In this document: positions 47,500-60,198 of the stretch, piece by piece
How positions within the stretch are numbered: the first letter of the stretch is position 1
How the letters are laid out: each line of letters begins with the position of its first letter
NCBI GenBank assembly: GCA_020205615.1
Contig: CM035167.1
Coordinates: 34,078,103 to 34,142,102 of the forward strand
From: Panax quinquefolius
Taxonomy: Eukaryota > Streptophyta > Magnoliopsida > Apiales > Araliaceae
DNA: 64,000 nt
Direction of reading: 5' to 3'
Position numbers and translations under genes: made by a program
Notes under the pieces: model-generated
Told to the model about the DNA's origin: nothing
What the model saw: the letters and a program-made list of their open reading frames with translations, nothing else
Database searches by the model: none

Positions 47500-48825
47500 T
47501 CATAAATCTGTGTCCATAGCTTTCTGCAAGCTAACCCAAAATCTTGAAGTGAATCTTGGGTCACGATCCGAAACTATGGATACTGGCATGCCATGAAATC
47601 TCACAATCTCATTTATGTACGTACTAGCAAGACGTTCAAGGGAATAAGTCTCCCGTATTGGCAAGAAATGAGCAGACTTAGTTAATCTATCAACAATAAC
47701 CCAAATTGCATCTATGCCATGAGAAACCTTGGGAAGACCTGTAACGAAATCCATAGTAATGTGTTCCAACTTCCATTTCAGAATCTCAAGTGGTTGCAAT
47801 GGACCCTTTGGCACTTGATGCTTCGCCTTTACATGTTGACACGTTAAACACCTCGAGATAAACTTCGCGATCTCTCTCTTCATATTGTTCCACCAAAATG
47901 TATGTCGAAGATCATGATACATTTTTGTACTTCCAGGATGGATTGCAAATGGTGTGTTGTGTGCCTCCATCATGATCTTGTATTTTAAATCAGAGTCATA
48001 AGGAACACAAAGTCTGGAGTGGACTCGAAGTATTCCTTCTTCATCGATTATTGATTCTAGAATATCATCTTCTTGTACTTTCTTCTTCATACGCATCAGC
48101 TCTGGGTCAGTGACTTGAACAACTTTAACTTTTTCGATTAAAGTCGGTTCTATGCGTATACTTGACATAATCACATGGGTCACCGGAGTCTTGAATTCTA
48201 TCTTCACCTTTTGTAAATCACACAAAATGGGCCTTTGTGTTGACAACATTACACTCGTTCCCGCATATGATCTTCTACTTAATGCGCCAGCTACCACATT
48301 CGCTTTTCCAGGATGGTATTGAATGGTATGGTCGTAGTCTTTCAACAGCTCGAGCCAACGTCGTTGCCACATATTGAGTTCTTTTTGGGTAAAGAAATAT
48401 TTGAGGCTTTTATTATCTGTGTAGATCTCCACTTTATCACCATACATGTAGTGTCTCCATAACTTCAATGCGAAAACGACTGCTGCCAACTCCAAATCAT
48501 AAGTAGGATAATTCCTCTCATATTCTTGGAGTTGTTGTGAGGCATATGCTATGACTTTCCCATGTTGCATGAGAACACATCCTAACCCTTTGCCTGAAGC
48601 ATCACTATAGATAACAAATCCATCTGAACCAGATGGTATTGTCAGAACAGGAGCCGAAATGGGTCTCCTCTTGAGTTCTTGGAAACTCTTCTCGCATTCC
48701 TCGCTCCATACAAATTTTGTATCTTTACGAGTCAGCTGAGTTAACGGAGTAGCGAATCGAGAAAATCCTTTCATAAATCTCTGATAATAACCAGCTAAGC
48801 CCAGAAAGCTACGTACTTCAGTCAC
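47500..48825 (-). pseudogene. RNase H and integrase slice of pol
   Basis: 441 codons are open. Residues ~1-60 are the RT end and linker (SFLGLAGYYQRFMKGFSRFA). RNase H follows with [36 protein letters not shown] and TDNKSLKYFF, carrying the D-E-D acidic residues. Integrase has the zinc-binding segment HPGSTKMYHDLRHTFWW with CLTCQHVKAKHQ. The catalytic core has [33 protein letters not shown] and VSDRDPRFTSRFW, giving two of the DDE residues. It is bounded by in-frame TAG at 48841-48843 upstream and TGA at 47500-47502. It is the longest ORF in the window and only a slice of the polyprotein. Confidence 0.9.
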
Positions 48826-48840
48826 TGACTTCGGTTGCTC

Positions 48841-49434
48841 CTAACTTTGTATTGCTTCAATCATCGTTGGGTGAACAGACACTCCATGTTTTGACACCAT
48901 GTGCCCAAGAAATGCTACTTCCTCAAGCCAGAACTCGTATTTCTTCAGCTTGGCATATAACTTGTTATCACGAAGCCTTTGCAGAACCAGCTTCAAATGG
49001 CGCTCATGATCTTCACGGCTTTTGGAATAGATGAGGATGTCATCAATAAAGACAACAACGAACTGATCCAAATATTCCTTGAATACTCGGTTCATCATAT
49101 CCATGAAAGCAGCAGGAGCAATAGTCAATCCAAAAGACATGACTAAGAACTCATAATGCCCGTACCGAGTTATGAAGGCAGTCTTTGGAATATCCTCAGT
49201 TTTAACCTTCAGCTGATGATATCCAGAATGAAGATCGATTTTTGAAAAGAATTGTGCTCCTTGTAACTGGTCAAACAGGTCATCAATACGAGGTAGCGGA
49301 TACCTATTCTTGATGGTGACATGGTTCAATTCCTGGTAGTCAATACAAAGCTGCATACTCCCGTCTTTCTTCTTTTCAAATAAAATAGGAGAACCCCAAG
49401 GAGATGTACTAGGAAGAATGAAACTGATGTCCAA
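48841..49434 (-). pseudogene. Reverse transcriptase slice of pol
   Basis: 197 codons contain the RT motifs in order: [76 protein letters not shown] and the catalytic [18 protein letters not shown]. The thumb-side segment [16 protein letters not shown] follows. Catalytic aspartates are present. It is in frame with the protease slice upstream (TAG at 49441-49443) and the RNase H slice downstream (TAG at 48841-48843). Confidence 0.9.
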
Positions 49435-49440
49435 AAACTC

Positions 49441-50136
49441 CTATAGTTGGACCTTTAACTCCTGAAGTTCAATAGGAGCCATTCGATATGGGGTTTTAGA
49501 AATAGGCTTTGTACCAGGCTCAAGGTCAAGAAAGAATTCAACTTCTCGTTCCGGGGGTAGACCGGGAAGTTCTTCTGGAAATACGTCAGGAAATTCACTA
49601 ACAACAGATATTTTATTCAAATCTGACGTGCTTTTGTTCAAGTCCGTGACATGGGCTAAGAAAGCTTGACATCTATTTTTAATTAAACGAATAGTTTTAT
49701 GGCTTGATATGATAGTGATTGACTTTTGTGGTCTGGTTGTTTGGATTCGCATAACAGGTTGGTTAGGAATATGAAAACTAACAACCTTACGAAAATAATA
49801 AATTTTAGTATGATGAGTGGTTAACCAATCAATCCCTAAAATCACATCAAATGCAAGTATTTTCAACGAAATAAGATCGGCAGGTAATGTGATGGTTCCA
49901 ACTTGAATCAAACAAGATTTATAAACAGTAGATGTAACGAAAGTTTCTCCAAACGGAGTCTCAACATATAAGTTAAAGTCTAATTTCTCAGGAGTCAAGT
50001 TCAAACGTTGAGCAGAAGCAGGAGAGATAAAAGAATGGGTAGAACCGGTATCTATTAAGGTAGAAACTTCGCAAGAATTTATGATTAGATTACCCGTGAT
50101 CACCTCGTTTGGGTTCCTTACACTTTGACCAGTCAT
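49441..50136 (-). pseudogene. Aspartic protease and RT N-terminus slice
   Basis: 231 codons are open. The retropepsin active site DTG is at residues 29-31 in [23 protein letters not shown] near residue 100 is the C-terminal hydrophobic-G motif. The connector [20 protein letters not shown] and the RT start [15 protein letters not shown] follow. It starts at an in-frame methionine but is continuous with the nucleocapsid upstream, except for a TAA at 50188-50190. Confidence 0.9.
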
Positions 50137-50139
50137 GAC

Positions 50140-51318
50140 AAATGCTCTTCCAGGAACCGTTGACTTTAACTTTTCTGGAACAGCCTTTTAAGTCACCATC
50201 CCCGCTGGACTTGGTTTTGCTACCGTACAATCTCGAGAAATATGTCCTTTTCCATAATTATAGCATACCTTGAACTGTTGTGGACAGTTTGGGCTGATGT
50301 GTCCCTCTTTTCCACATTTATAGCATACGACCGGTGGTCGTTCTCCTCCCTTAAAACCGATTCTTCTTTGGTCTTTGGCGTCTTCACAGTGTCATTGTTG
50401 AATCTCCTCTTTTTAAAATCTCCCCCCGACTCGCTTCTTATATTTTCATGGCCACGATTACCACCAGAGTGGTTACCGCTTTTCTCCGTATGTTTTCCTC
50501 CATTTGGTTTTCATTGCTCAGATCGCCGCACGCCTTGGGGTATGACCTTGGTTGTGTTCCCTCAGTTGAACATATTCACTATCTCACTCTAATAATTGAG
50601 CCCTGTTTACAACATCTGAATATAAAGAAAATTTATGAGAGATAAGATATTGCTGAATCTCGGGTTTTAAACCTCTCAGAAACATCCTCGTCATTCATTC
50701 CTCATTCTCTACCAAATGAGGTGAAAACCTGGATAACTCTGCGAACCTTTCCTCGTACTAAGACACTGTCATGTTGTTTTGTTCTAATCTAATAAACTCT
50801 ACCTCCTTCATATGGCGAATTCTTTCAAGAAAGTACTTGTCATTGAAAAGTTTCTAAAATGTTTCCCAAGACATCTTTGAGTGCGGTAGGTTGGTACGCT
50901 TCACTGAGACTCCCACCGATGAGTCCGCCTCGCCACGGAACATAAAGGTGGCGAATGGAACCTTCTGTTCCTCTGTGCATCCCAAGACATCGAATATCTT
51001 GGTAATTTTTTAATCCATGTCTCCGCCTTGATCGGATCCGGCTTTCCAATAAATTCTGGTGGTCCCAAATCTTTGAACTCCTTGGTTGTGACAAGCCGCG
51101 CGTTTCTATCATTTACACCCGTGTTTTGTACACGAGTCTCCCTCGTCTGGTTTTGCATGAACTACAAAAAGCTTCTAAACATCCCATCATTCATCATTTT
51201 TTTCGGTAGTGTTGTTTACAGGAGGAATATTGCCATCCTGTTGTACGTTCCCCTGGGTGGTGATTAAAGGTGTCTCAAAGGTCTCACTCACTCCACTGTT
51301 AAAATTCTCAGCTGCCAT
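50140..51318 (-). pseudogene. Gag with CCHC zinc knuckle, frame-broken
   Basis: The probable gag ATG is at 51316-51318 (MAAENFNSGVSETFETP). Capsid traces follow in two frames at 50840-51158 (EFKDLGPPEFIGKPDPIKAE, then TEEQ-type and RGEAD-type sequence) and at about 50600-50800. The nucleocapsid has an intact knuckle [14 protein letters not shown] (50284-50325) and a second, damaged [13 protein letters not shown] in which a zinc ligand is lost. It is in the same frame as the protease. Frameshifts in the capsid mean no full gag can be made. Confidence 0.8.
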
Positions 51319-51489
51319 TCTCAAATACTGCCATAAAACAAAGGTTAATTAAAAAGATTAACATGTTAGATAATATCCTTATTATGACCGACCAACAAAT
51401 AAGCTTAGGTAGGACACACTAGCGAATGATTAGTTGTCTCTCCCTTCCTAGTTCTATTCCCCGATCTCCGCCAGAGACCATATCCCTAA

Positions 51490-51501
51490 GCTCTGATACC
51501 A
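51490..51501 (-). other. Primer binding site (initiator Met-tRNA), perfect
   Basis: The minus strand reads TGGTATCAGAGC, an exact 12-base complement of the plant initiator Met-tRNA 3' end, two bases from LTR L10. Confidence 0.9.
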
Positions 51502-51503
51502 AC

Positions 51504-52810
51504 TGTGATTCCCCCAAAATAGGTATACAACACCCATTCTGAGTCACCAAACACATGGTACAGAAACAACTACAACTTTATTAATACAACTGTCGCGCAA
51601 AATACGACAACACATAAACTGTGAGTTTAAATACAAATATTGTCATCTAGACAATATCCACACTCAAATAAGTTCTCATTACAATTATTGATACACTATT
51701 TTACAAAATAGTGAGGACTACTAAAATAACTTCTAGAACCATCATTCCACACCCCGACTAGTACTCGCTACATTCTCGCCTCCTGAGAAGAAAAATGGAA
51801 TAAAAAGGAAAAGGGTGAGCTCAACTAGCCCAGTAAAGAACATTATGACTAAGATAATAAAAAACAAATTATCGTTAGTCTTCAACAGTGAAAAATCTAA
51901 TAGAATACAATAGACAACCAGTTTTAAATCAATATTCGCAGTGGAATTAATAATTCATTAGAAAAGTTGAGTAGAAAATAAAATCTACTATCTTCTATAT
52001 ATGAATTTAAAAGTCCATCGTCAATATTTTATCTCTATAACATCAATAAATATATATAGCTGGAATCAATATTCATCTTTGCACTACAAGCCAAAGATAT
52101 TCATCAGTTGGTCATGTTCATCTAAACACATGTTCATCTTTGCACTACGACCAAAGATATTCATCAGGAAATCATTCATCTTTGCACTACACGCCAAAGA
52201 TATTCAGTAATATCATCATTTAGGACTGAGGATGATGAAAAATGTTTTAAAGAAAACGAATTCAGTGAGACAAAAGAATAAATATTAGGGATTCGTATTA
52301 CAGTTTTATCCAAGTTTAATAATACTCCATAATAACCAATTTTGAAGCAGAATTCAAAAATAAAGATCAAAACATGGATACAATCAAAGATAGTAACCAT
52401 AATAGACATCTTGGACAAAAAGAAGAAAATTTCATTTTTTGGTGAATAGTGCCGTATTCGTGAATAGTGCCGTATACATGAATAGTACCATATACGTGAA
52501 TAGTAACCCCGACACAAAAAGTTCCAAATTTGATAAAAACGTTCAGACCAATATTTCGGCATAATGATATTGAAATAAATAATATCATTTACGAAGAAAA
52601 TAACATCCCTTATCTCAAATGGATAGTACTTACATTGAATATCGGATATAATATTTGAAAGAAAACTTGCGTATAGCAACAATCAAAGTATCAAAATACT
52701 CATAAGAATACGCTCGATATTATAGAGAGAAAAACTTGAGATTACGGTGTGATTTTCAATTTTAACCTAAGCATTGCTTAGAACACCAAAGCGAGAAAAT
52801 TTAATAAAAC

Positions 52811-52854
<44 letters not shown>

Positions 52855-54145
52855 ATTCCTACTCACACCTCCACTGATCCAAAACATCAGCCACACATGT
52901 GCCTAACTCACCAATAATGTTTTTCATATAAAAATCATTTAAAACTCCAAAAAAAAAATCAATTATTCTGGAACTTCAATAATTCACAATAAATAGCCCT
53001 TTTAAAAAAAAATTTGAATCTTATGTCCATTCCATAGGAAATTCAATTTCTACAACTTTCTGTAAGAAAGTTTTTCCAAATTCCAAAGCAGAAAATGGAA
53101 GAAATCCACATCTGGAGACGATTTTACGTGCTATAATCAAATTTCGATCAAGAAATGGGTCCACCAACATGTTTAACATGTTTTAAATATTTTAGTAACA
53201 AAAATACTCTTCCTCCTCATTTACTCATATATCCCACATTCATTGTAAAAATATCACCATTATTATATTATTATAATATAATAATATATTTAAATGAATT
53301 ATTTAACCAAAAAAGGATAAAATATCAATTTTCAACAATTGTCACATTAAAAATTTTCTCCATCTATATCCACATAAAATTAATATTTTCTTTATCTTAT
53401 AAATCAATAATTAATTATTCACAAATAATATTATAGGATCACACTACTAACAACCAGGCCGTTCCCAGGAAATAGGGGGCTTACCAATAAGGATTTCTCC
53501 TTTTTGGCGCACAATTAGGTGACCAAACCTCTCCTTAGACAGAACTTTCTAGACATTGCCAATAATGTTATCTAATAATATTATTCAAATAATATTAATT
53601 ATTGATTTGATAATGGAAAATACTGTGTAGTGACAATTATTGAAAAAACAATAATATAAAATATCAACGTAGCAATTATTGAATCAATAAAATAAAATAT
53701 TGAACAGTAATTACTGTAATAATTATTGACTAGTGCCTTCTTACGTAAGAATCAATAATTGGTGCAATCTGGTGTGCACTCTTTTGTGCAATAACGCAGA
53801 CATTCGTGTTTTAACCATACCGGTATTCCAACAAAGTGTTAGCAGTAATAACTACTGACGTTATTTATAAAACTCATACTTGTCGTTTTCTTCATCCAAT
53901 CGCTTTCCATTATGGGGCCCACAAAAATTTTGCTCGTCGAAATACGAATATTCCCGACAAAGAAGAATATTCCATGACCAAACGAATATTCCCCGACAAC
54001 AATGAATATTTTATAAACACTTGCTTATTTGAAATATTTGTGCATTTTACCCATAACTAACCATATTAATCTAATCAACCCTTACTATCGCAAAATAATA
54101 AATAGAGAAAATTAAATTTCATTTATAATAAGTTGGGGTCTTACA
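51504..54145 (-). mobile_element. L10: 5' LTR, TATA box deleted
   Basis: It runs from TGTGATTCCCCCAAAATAGG to GGGGTCTTACA, 2,642 bp, closely matching L9. Near 52773 the 16 bases that hold the TATA box in L9 are absent (CCTAAGCATTGCTTAGAACA). Hairpin repeats (three copies) are at 52075-52205, GTGAATAGTGCCGTATAC-type repeats at 52440-52505 and an (AT)n tract at 52812-52850. Confidence 0.92.
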
Positions 54146-54150
54146 AAAGG
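54146..54150. repeat. Target site duplication AAAGG, right
   Basis: A perfect copy of 43946-43950; element A LTR sequence resumes with ACTCAAAGTAGGTACC. Confidence 0.95.
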
Positions 54151-56786
54151 ACTCAAAGTAGGTACCTTAAAATCTGGAAAACCTAGTAAAGTTAAGAACA
54201 AGTTTTCTGACATGGTTTGACCATGAGAGATATTGTTCATGTGATGTTATTAGATGGATCAAGTGTTATGATATTGTATCCTGTCATGTAAACTACATGT
54301 AGGAACTTTTAGATCACTGAAACAATGCTTAGACTCAAAGTTACAAAGAACTAAAGTAGGTACCCTGCAACTGTTCTTCATTTCTGAAAAACCCAGAAAT
54401 GAAGAACAGCTCTGACAAGAAGTTTGGGAGTCTAGATCTTTCTTGTATGTTGTTTTATGACCATGAATCAAGTTGGTAATTGTAGTATTAGATTAATACT
54501 ACATTTCTAACAAAATTACAAGCCCATAAACCTTAAGATCACAAATATATATGTGGTCAAACCTAGCAACTTGGTGTCTGACATTGCATGTTCTAGGTTT
54601 GTGAAGAACACCTATAGCGACTGTTTTGTCGCTATAGGGTCCTTTAGTGACACTTTGTTTTCTGAAAATTATTACTTTATTAAATAAATAGAGAAAATTA
54701 GTTTTTAATTATTAAAAATACAAAATAAATTATAAAAATTTATTTTAAAGCTTAAAAATTAGTTTTTAATTATTTTGAGTATATTTCATTAATATTTAAT
54801 ATTTTTGGAATATAAAAGGTATTTAATTAATTTAAATATAATATTAAATAAATTATTCAAAAATAATTTTAATACTTGAAAATCATAAAACAATTATATT
54901 ATGGTATTATAAAATATTTGAAGTTATTTTTAATAACTTTTGCTATTTTGTGATGAATTTCATTAATAAATTAATATTAATGGTAATTAATTTATTTAGT
55001 AAATATATTAAATAAATTATGAAAAAAATAGAATTAATGCTTTAAAAATCATATAAAAATTATTTAAGGGTTAGAAAAATATTTTGAGTTATAAAATATA
55101 ACTTTTGATATTTTGTCCGAAAATATTAATATTTTAATATTAATGTCAATTATTGGACAATGGATTTAAATGTTTTAAAATCATATAAATGTGATTTTAA
55201 GGTATTAAAAATACTTTGAAATTTTATAAATATATTATAATACTATGGTATGATTTTCATTAATATTTAATAATAAATAAATATTAATGATAAGGGAATA
55301 AAGTGGAATTTAATTTATATAAATAAATTATAAGTGATTTAATTTTTTTTGATAAATAGTAATAATTATTTATAAATTGTTATGAGATAGGGAAAAATAG
55401 TTTTAATTGATAATTATCCGATTAGGCAATCGGGCTGTCGAAATAGAACCAAACTCAACTCAGACTGTAATAGTTTGACTTGAGGTTAGGTCTTACGTGT
55501 GTTATAGACCGATAGGATTATATGATAATGTGTTTAGGTTATTTTATAACAGTAATTCACAGTAATACATTGTGATGATATTATTATAACATGGAGATCA
55601 ATATTATTAATATTAGGTTTTCAGACGAAGTTAAGTAGACTGTATAGCAATAGTCGATGATACATGCAAGTTTTTCCGTACTTTGCAAAACTTTATATTT
55701 CAAATGCAAGTTCTTCTTCACTTTGTGCAAACCTCATATCGCAAATGCCAGCTTCATTTAAATTATTTTATTAAATGAGAATTTTATATTAGTTATGATC
55801 TGGTGATATACAGTGTATATGATTCCTATTATTTATAGGTTATAGTTTCTTGTTCAAACATAACCAAGTCATATGAGTTATTATTATGGAAAAATGCATT
55901 TGATTTGATATTAAAACATAGTTTGTGAGAAACCAATTTTGTTTTGTACTGATATATATACTGACACTATTATGATCGGCAGCAATAGACTGACCAGGTT
56001 CCATGTGCCGACATTTATAGCAACGACCGGAGGTTATTTAGATAGGATGATATACATAGTCCTAGTTTTGTTTGGTTGAGCGGATTAACCCGGGTTGCTA
56101 AGTCTATATGACTGACAGTAACTCAAAGGGCAGGGTTTGGTTGACAAACCTCAGTATATGTTTATGGCACTACTCTGAACTTTATGTTCATTTATGTTAG
56201 AATTGATATATGTATAACATTCGTTTATTGTTCAAAACTTGCTGAGCTTTCTGTAGCTCATCCCAGCAAATATTTTCTTCATTTGCAAATAGAAAGAGTA
56301 TAATCCAGAAGTTCCGGTATTGTGGATAAAAGGCTTAAGACATGGATATTTTTTGAAAACTATAATGTAATAGTAACGGTATATTATTTATTTAATGTAA
56401 TATAAGTTTGCAGTATTTAGTTATCATTCTAATAGAATTAGAAAATTGTACAGTGTCTATAGGAATTATATATATCTGAATGATAGCATTAACAGACATT
56501 GGTCTTTGATGCACTGAGGTAACGCTTCACTCAATTCCAAGAACTCTAACATTTATACTATGGAGGTCAGATATATATAAGAATTATAGATATGGAAAAA
56601 ATATCTATAAGATACTGAACCTGTACATCCAAGTGAGGGTACTCAGTTACAATGATTGTTTTGATGAGAACTACTATTTACTATGAGTACTGTGAATCTT
56701 GGATTTATAGGAAATATTATCTTATAGAATATTTACGTGAGCACCAAATTGGCTACAGTGAATGTAGAGAATTTGGGGGCGTCACA
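54151..56786 (+). mobile_element. Element A: 3' LTR, right part
   Basis: Collinear with 32329-34927. It contains the hairpin CCTATAGCGA/TCGCTATAGG at 54611-54638 and ends GAATTTGGGGGCGTCACA at 56786. There are small differences near the end, including ~50 extra bases around 56695-56750 not seen in the 5' LTR. ACTAT follows at 56787-56791; its partner is lost because the 5' tip of the element is missing. Confidence 0.9.
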
Positions 56787-59565
56787 ACTATTGTTAACTA
56801 TTTATATCTCTTATTCATAACTTAATGAATATAACTTTACTTATTACAATTTAGAATATAATTTCTTTCCATTTCCAGGATCTATGTAATGACCCCAAAC
56901 TTTTATAAGTTTCACAACTTGGTCATTTATTATTCCTGTTTTACAACACATTAGATATTATATAAATATGCGAAATAATTTAAACTTTTTCAATCTCCTT
57001 TGAAAAATAATCTTTTATTGGTATCTTAGCTTGAATCAATTACATATCCTTGAATCAAATTATGTTATGATTCAGTCTATTCGAATTACTGTATAAATAT
57101 TTACATCTCAATTCAAATTTCTCTATGCCACCTAGTACAACTTTATAACTTAACATATATTGCACATCGTAAACTACTATCATGTACATCTCCTAGAACC
57201 TAAACATGGTTCAAAAGCATGTATTTAAGTAAACGAATTAATCTCATTCGATACTATTGAAGTCTATCAATCAAGTAGCACAAAATCTTTACCGTGAGTC
57301 CTTAACTTGTAAAAGTGCTTATTTGCAAGGGTGAGCTCGACAGCCCAACAATTCTAACAGTTTTCATGCAGCACATAGCATATAATAGCATATTCAGTTC
57401 ATGCATTCATAATCGATTAATATTTACTACGCATGTTACTTCTCACATAACATGCATATAGGTTTATATCACAAACATATCATCAAAGATCAATTTTCAA
57501 CTTTTATATATATCTCATATGTATCTCATATATATACATCAACATTTGCATAGCATAATATATCTCAACTAACAGTTATCAAATTCATATATCAAATAGG
57601 AACTGAAAGACTTGCCTGATTCGTAGTTTATCAACTACGACTTATATGCTTAAAGCTTATCTGTACTTCGTGTATTCCTACACAGTTATATAATCACGGA
57701 TTCATATCCATTAGTCATACATTCGTACATTCTTAATGTAATAATAATGTTAATTGTTCTCTATCTTGGTTTATAAGACCTATATTTCTCTTTCTCATCA
57801 TACTTTCAGAATAGTTAGGTATGTCTAGGTATACCTTAACCACTCGTACTTGACATCAATATTCATATATATCTATCACACACTTGACTTGTTATGTGTT
57901 CATTACACATTTCAAACTCATAGATGAATGTTTCATATAGTTTTTGCCTTTTGCAAACTTTAATAAATTTTAACAAATTTGGGTTTTATATAACCATTAC
58001 ATGCTCTTAGGCTTAAAACATCATCCATGTCAAGTACTATAGCTTAGGATAGTACTATAAGTATGTTCCCAAAATCAGAAAGCAAATAAAATGTCAGATT
58101 AAATCGCCTGCGCAGCCATGCAATTCTTGAGAGTTAAAGCTTTGGATCATGCAGCCCACGCCATCCATCCCGGCCCGACTAAAGTTTGAATATTTATTTT
58201 TTGGTCTTAATTATCATGGTTTTTAACTCAAGTTTTAAAACTTAGCATACTCATTCAAATCCAATTCAAAATTACATGGTTTTCATGTCGGACTTTCATA
58301 TACCTTAAGTAATTCAAGTCCATGCTTTAAGGTCAACTACTAAGGTCATGTTATCACATAACAAGCTTAAACAATACTAAGTAGGCATGCTCGAGCTTAT
58401 AATACACATGTATATTTAATCACATAGTTTATGCTTTAGAAATTCATTTCCTTAAATATGCGTGCGTAGGTGAAATCCAGGTTTCATCACATGATGCTTA
58501 TGTCAACATGTCTATAAGCATAATGAATCTTAATATACATGTTCGCATGATCATTATGTAACTCACACGGTGTTTGATGCTATCATCTTACACATTCTAA
58601 ATTTTTCATAAAAAATCGCACTAAGTCAACAAGGTAACTTAGTACATGTCAAGTACCTCGAAACCACGACTCTCATGTATTACAGCACCTAAACAAGTCA
58701 CTTATATGGGTTCAAATGATCGGAATGTGGACATCCTATATATATGTCCAAAAACTCTAAGTTTGTCTTTTGAAATCAATGTAGTCTTTAATCATGTATG
58801 CTAGTGTGTGCTCAACACTTTAAGCACGCCTTTCATGTCAATATAGGCCACATGACTACGTTCACCAAATCAGAATATAAACATATTAAGTAGGCATTAA
58901 GGTTAAAATCCAAGACCATAAGTTTTATTTTAAGATCATACATTTTCCTTCCATAGTATGGACTAACATGGTCATTAAAGTTCATGAACACATACTATAA
59001 GTTAATACCAACTATTATGCATGTCTAAGTCATACAAATGCGCTTACAAGGGCAAAACACATGTTATACCTGTCAAAGTTCATATCAAAAACTATAAGTT
59101 TCATTTTGAAACTATAAGTTCTTCATCAATAATGTATACTATCGTTTATGTCATGTCATGATACTCATATATACATGTTATTTATGTGTACATGCTTATT
59201 CTAATGATATACGACATCCTAGCATATAACAAAGACTCTAATGAGAAAACAAAACTAAACTCAGAGGGTCAGAAGCAATAGTCACGCTTCCTCGTTGTTA
59301 ATCCCACACGCCACGCAGAGTGTCTGGTTTGAGCCAAGAATAGTCTTCTTCGGCAGAAAACTAGCCTAACCACAGAAATTACTCACGAATTCAACTCTAA
59401 CCAGTCATATATCAGTTTAAACATGCTTATATCATTATATAACAACTATATAAATATTACCCAATCCTTTTTAACATCTAACTCCACCAAATCAAAAATT
59501 TGACATTCAAGAACTCAAACTTATTTTTGACAGAGAACGAATTGGGAAACAATGAATGGAGTTAT
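56787..59565 (-). mobile_element. Diverged LTR-like tract of a related family (tentative)
   Basis: No coding sequence is seen. At 56885 the + strand has TGTAATGACCCCAAACTTTT, which resembles the TGTGACGCCCCC edge. GGGTGAGCTCGACAGCCCA at 57331-57349 parallels the GGGTGAGCTCAACTAGCCCA of the main family's LTRs at a similar distance from the edge. If so, this is 2.7 kb of a minus-strand LTR interrupted at 59566 by L11. Similarity is limited to short motifs, so ordinary intergenic DNA is not excluded. Confidence 0.35.
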
Positions 59566-60198
59566 TGTAAGACCCCGAATTTTATGAAATAAAAGTATTC
59601 AATTTTTCTTATAATTACTATTCAAGAAATGGTTAAATTGATAAAAGTTAAAGTTAAGGGTGATATGATTTTTTTTTCAAAATATGCAAGTGGTTATAAA
59701 ATACTCATTTCTATCGGGAATATTCGTTTGGTCGTGGAATATTCTTTTCCGTTGGGAATTTTAAATTATTTGCCAGTATGTGACCTTTTGTGGGCCCATA
59801 TAATGTAATAACGTCGGATGAAGAAAACGACAAAAGGAACTTTTATAAATAGCTGCAGTAGTTGTTACCAAGTAACACTTGTTGGAATACCGGTGGTTAA
59901 AATACAAGAATGTCTGGCGTTGTTGCTTGACAAGAAGACACGGTATTGCACCAATTATTGATTCTTACGTAAGAAGGCACTACTCAATAATTGTTACAGT
60001 AATTACTATTCAGTATTTTATTGATTCAATAATTGCTATGTTGATATTTTATATTATTGTTGTTTTAATAATTGTCACTACACAATATTTTCCATTATCG
60101 AAGCAATAACTCATATTATCTGAATAATATTATTAGATAACATTATTGGCAATGTCTAGAAAGTTCTGTCTAAGGAGAGGTTTGGTACATCATCCAAC
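59566..60198 (+). mobile_element. L11: 5' fragment of a chromovirus LTR
   Basis: It starts TGTAAGACCCCGAATTTTAT, like L7 and L8, and is collinear with their first ~620 bases to GGAGAGGTTTGGT, where it is interrupted by L12. The remainder may lie beyond the window on the far side of the inserted element. Confidence 0.8.

Larger units (their letters stand above)
43951..54145 (-). mobile_element. Complete-length chromovirus with both LTRs
   Basis: It is 10,195 bp: 3' LTR L9 (43951-46579), internal region 46580-51503 and 5' LTR L10 (51504-54145). It has perfect 5-bp target duplications (AAAGG), a perfect 12-base initiator Met-tRNA primer site and a polypurine tract. The internal order on the minus strand is gag, protease, RT, RNase H, integrase, chromodomain-like tail, the Ty3/gypsy order. 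The LTRs differ at only a few positions per hundred bases by eye, so the insertion is fairly recent, but the polyprotein holds several stops. The LTR length and tail suggest the Tekay/Del lineage. Confidence 0.93.

Noticed and set aside
59879..60109. 76-codon plus-strand ORF rich in I, V and T
   Set aside because: It lies within LTR fragment L11 and is not open in the other copies of the LTR.
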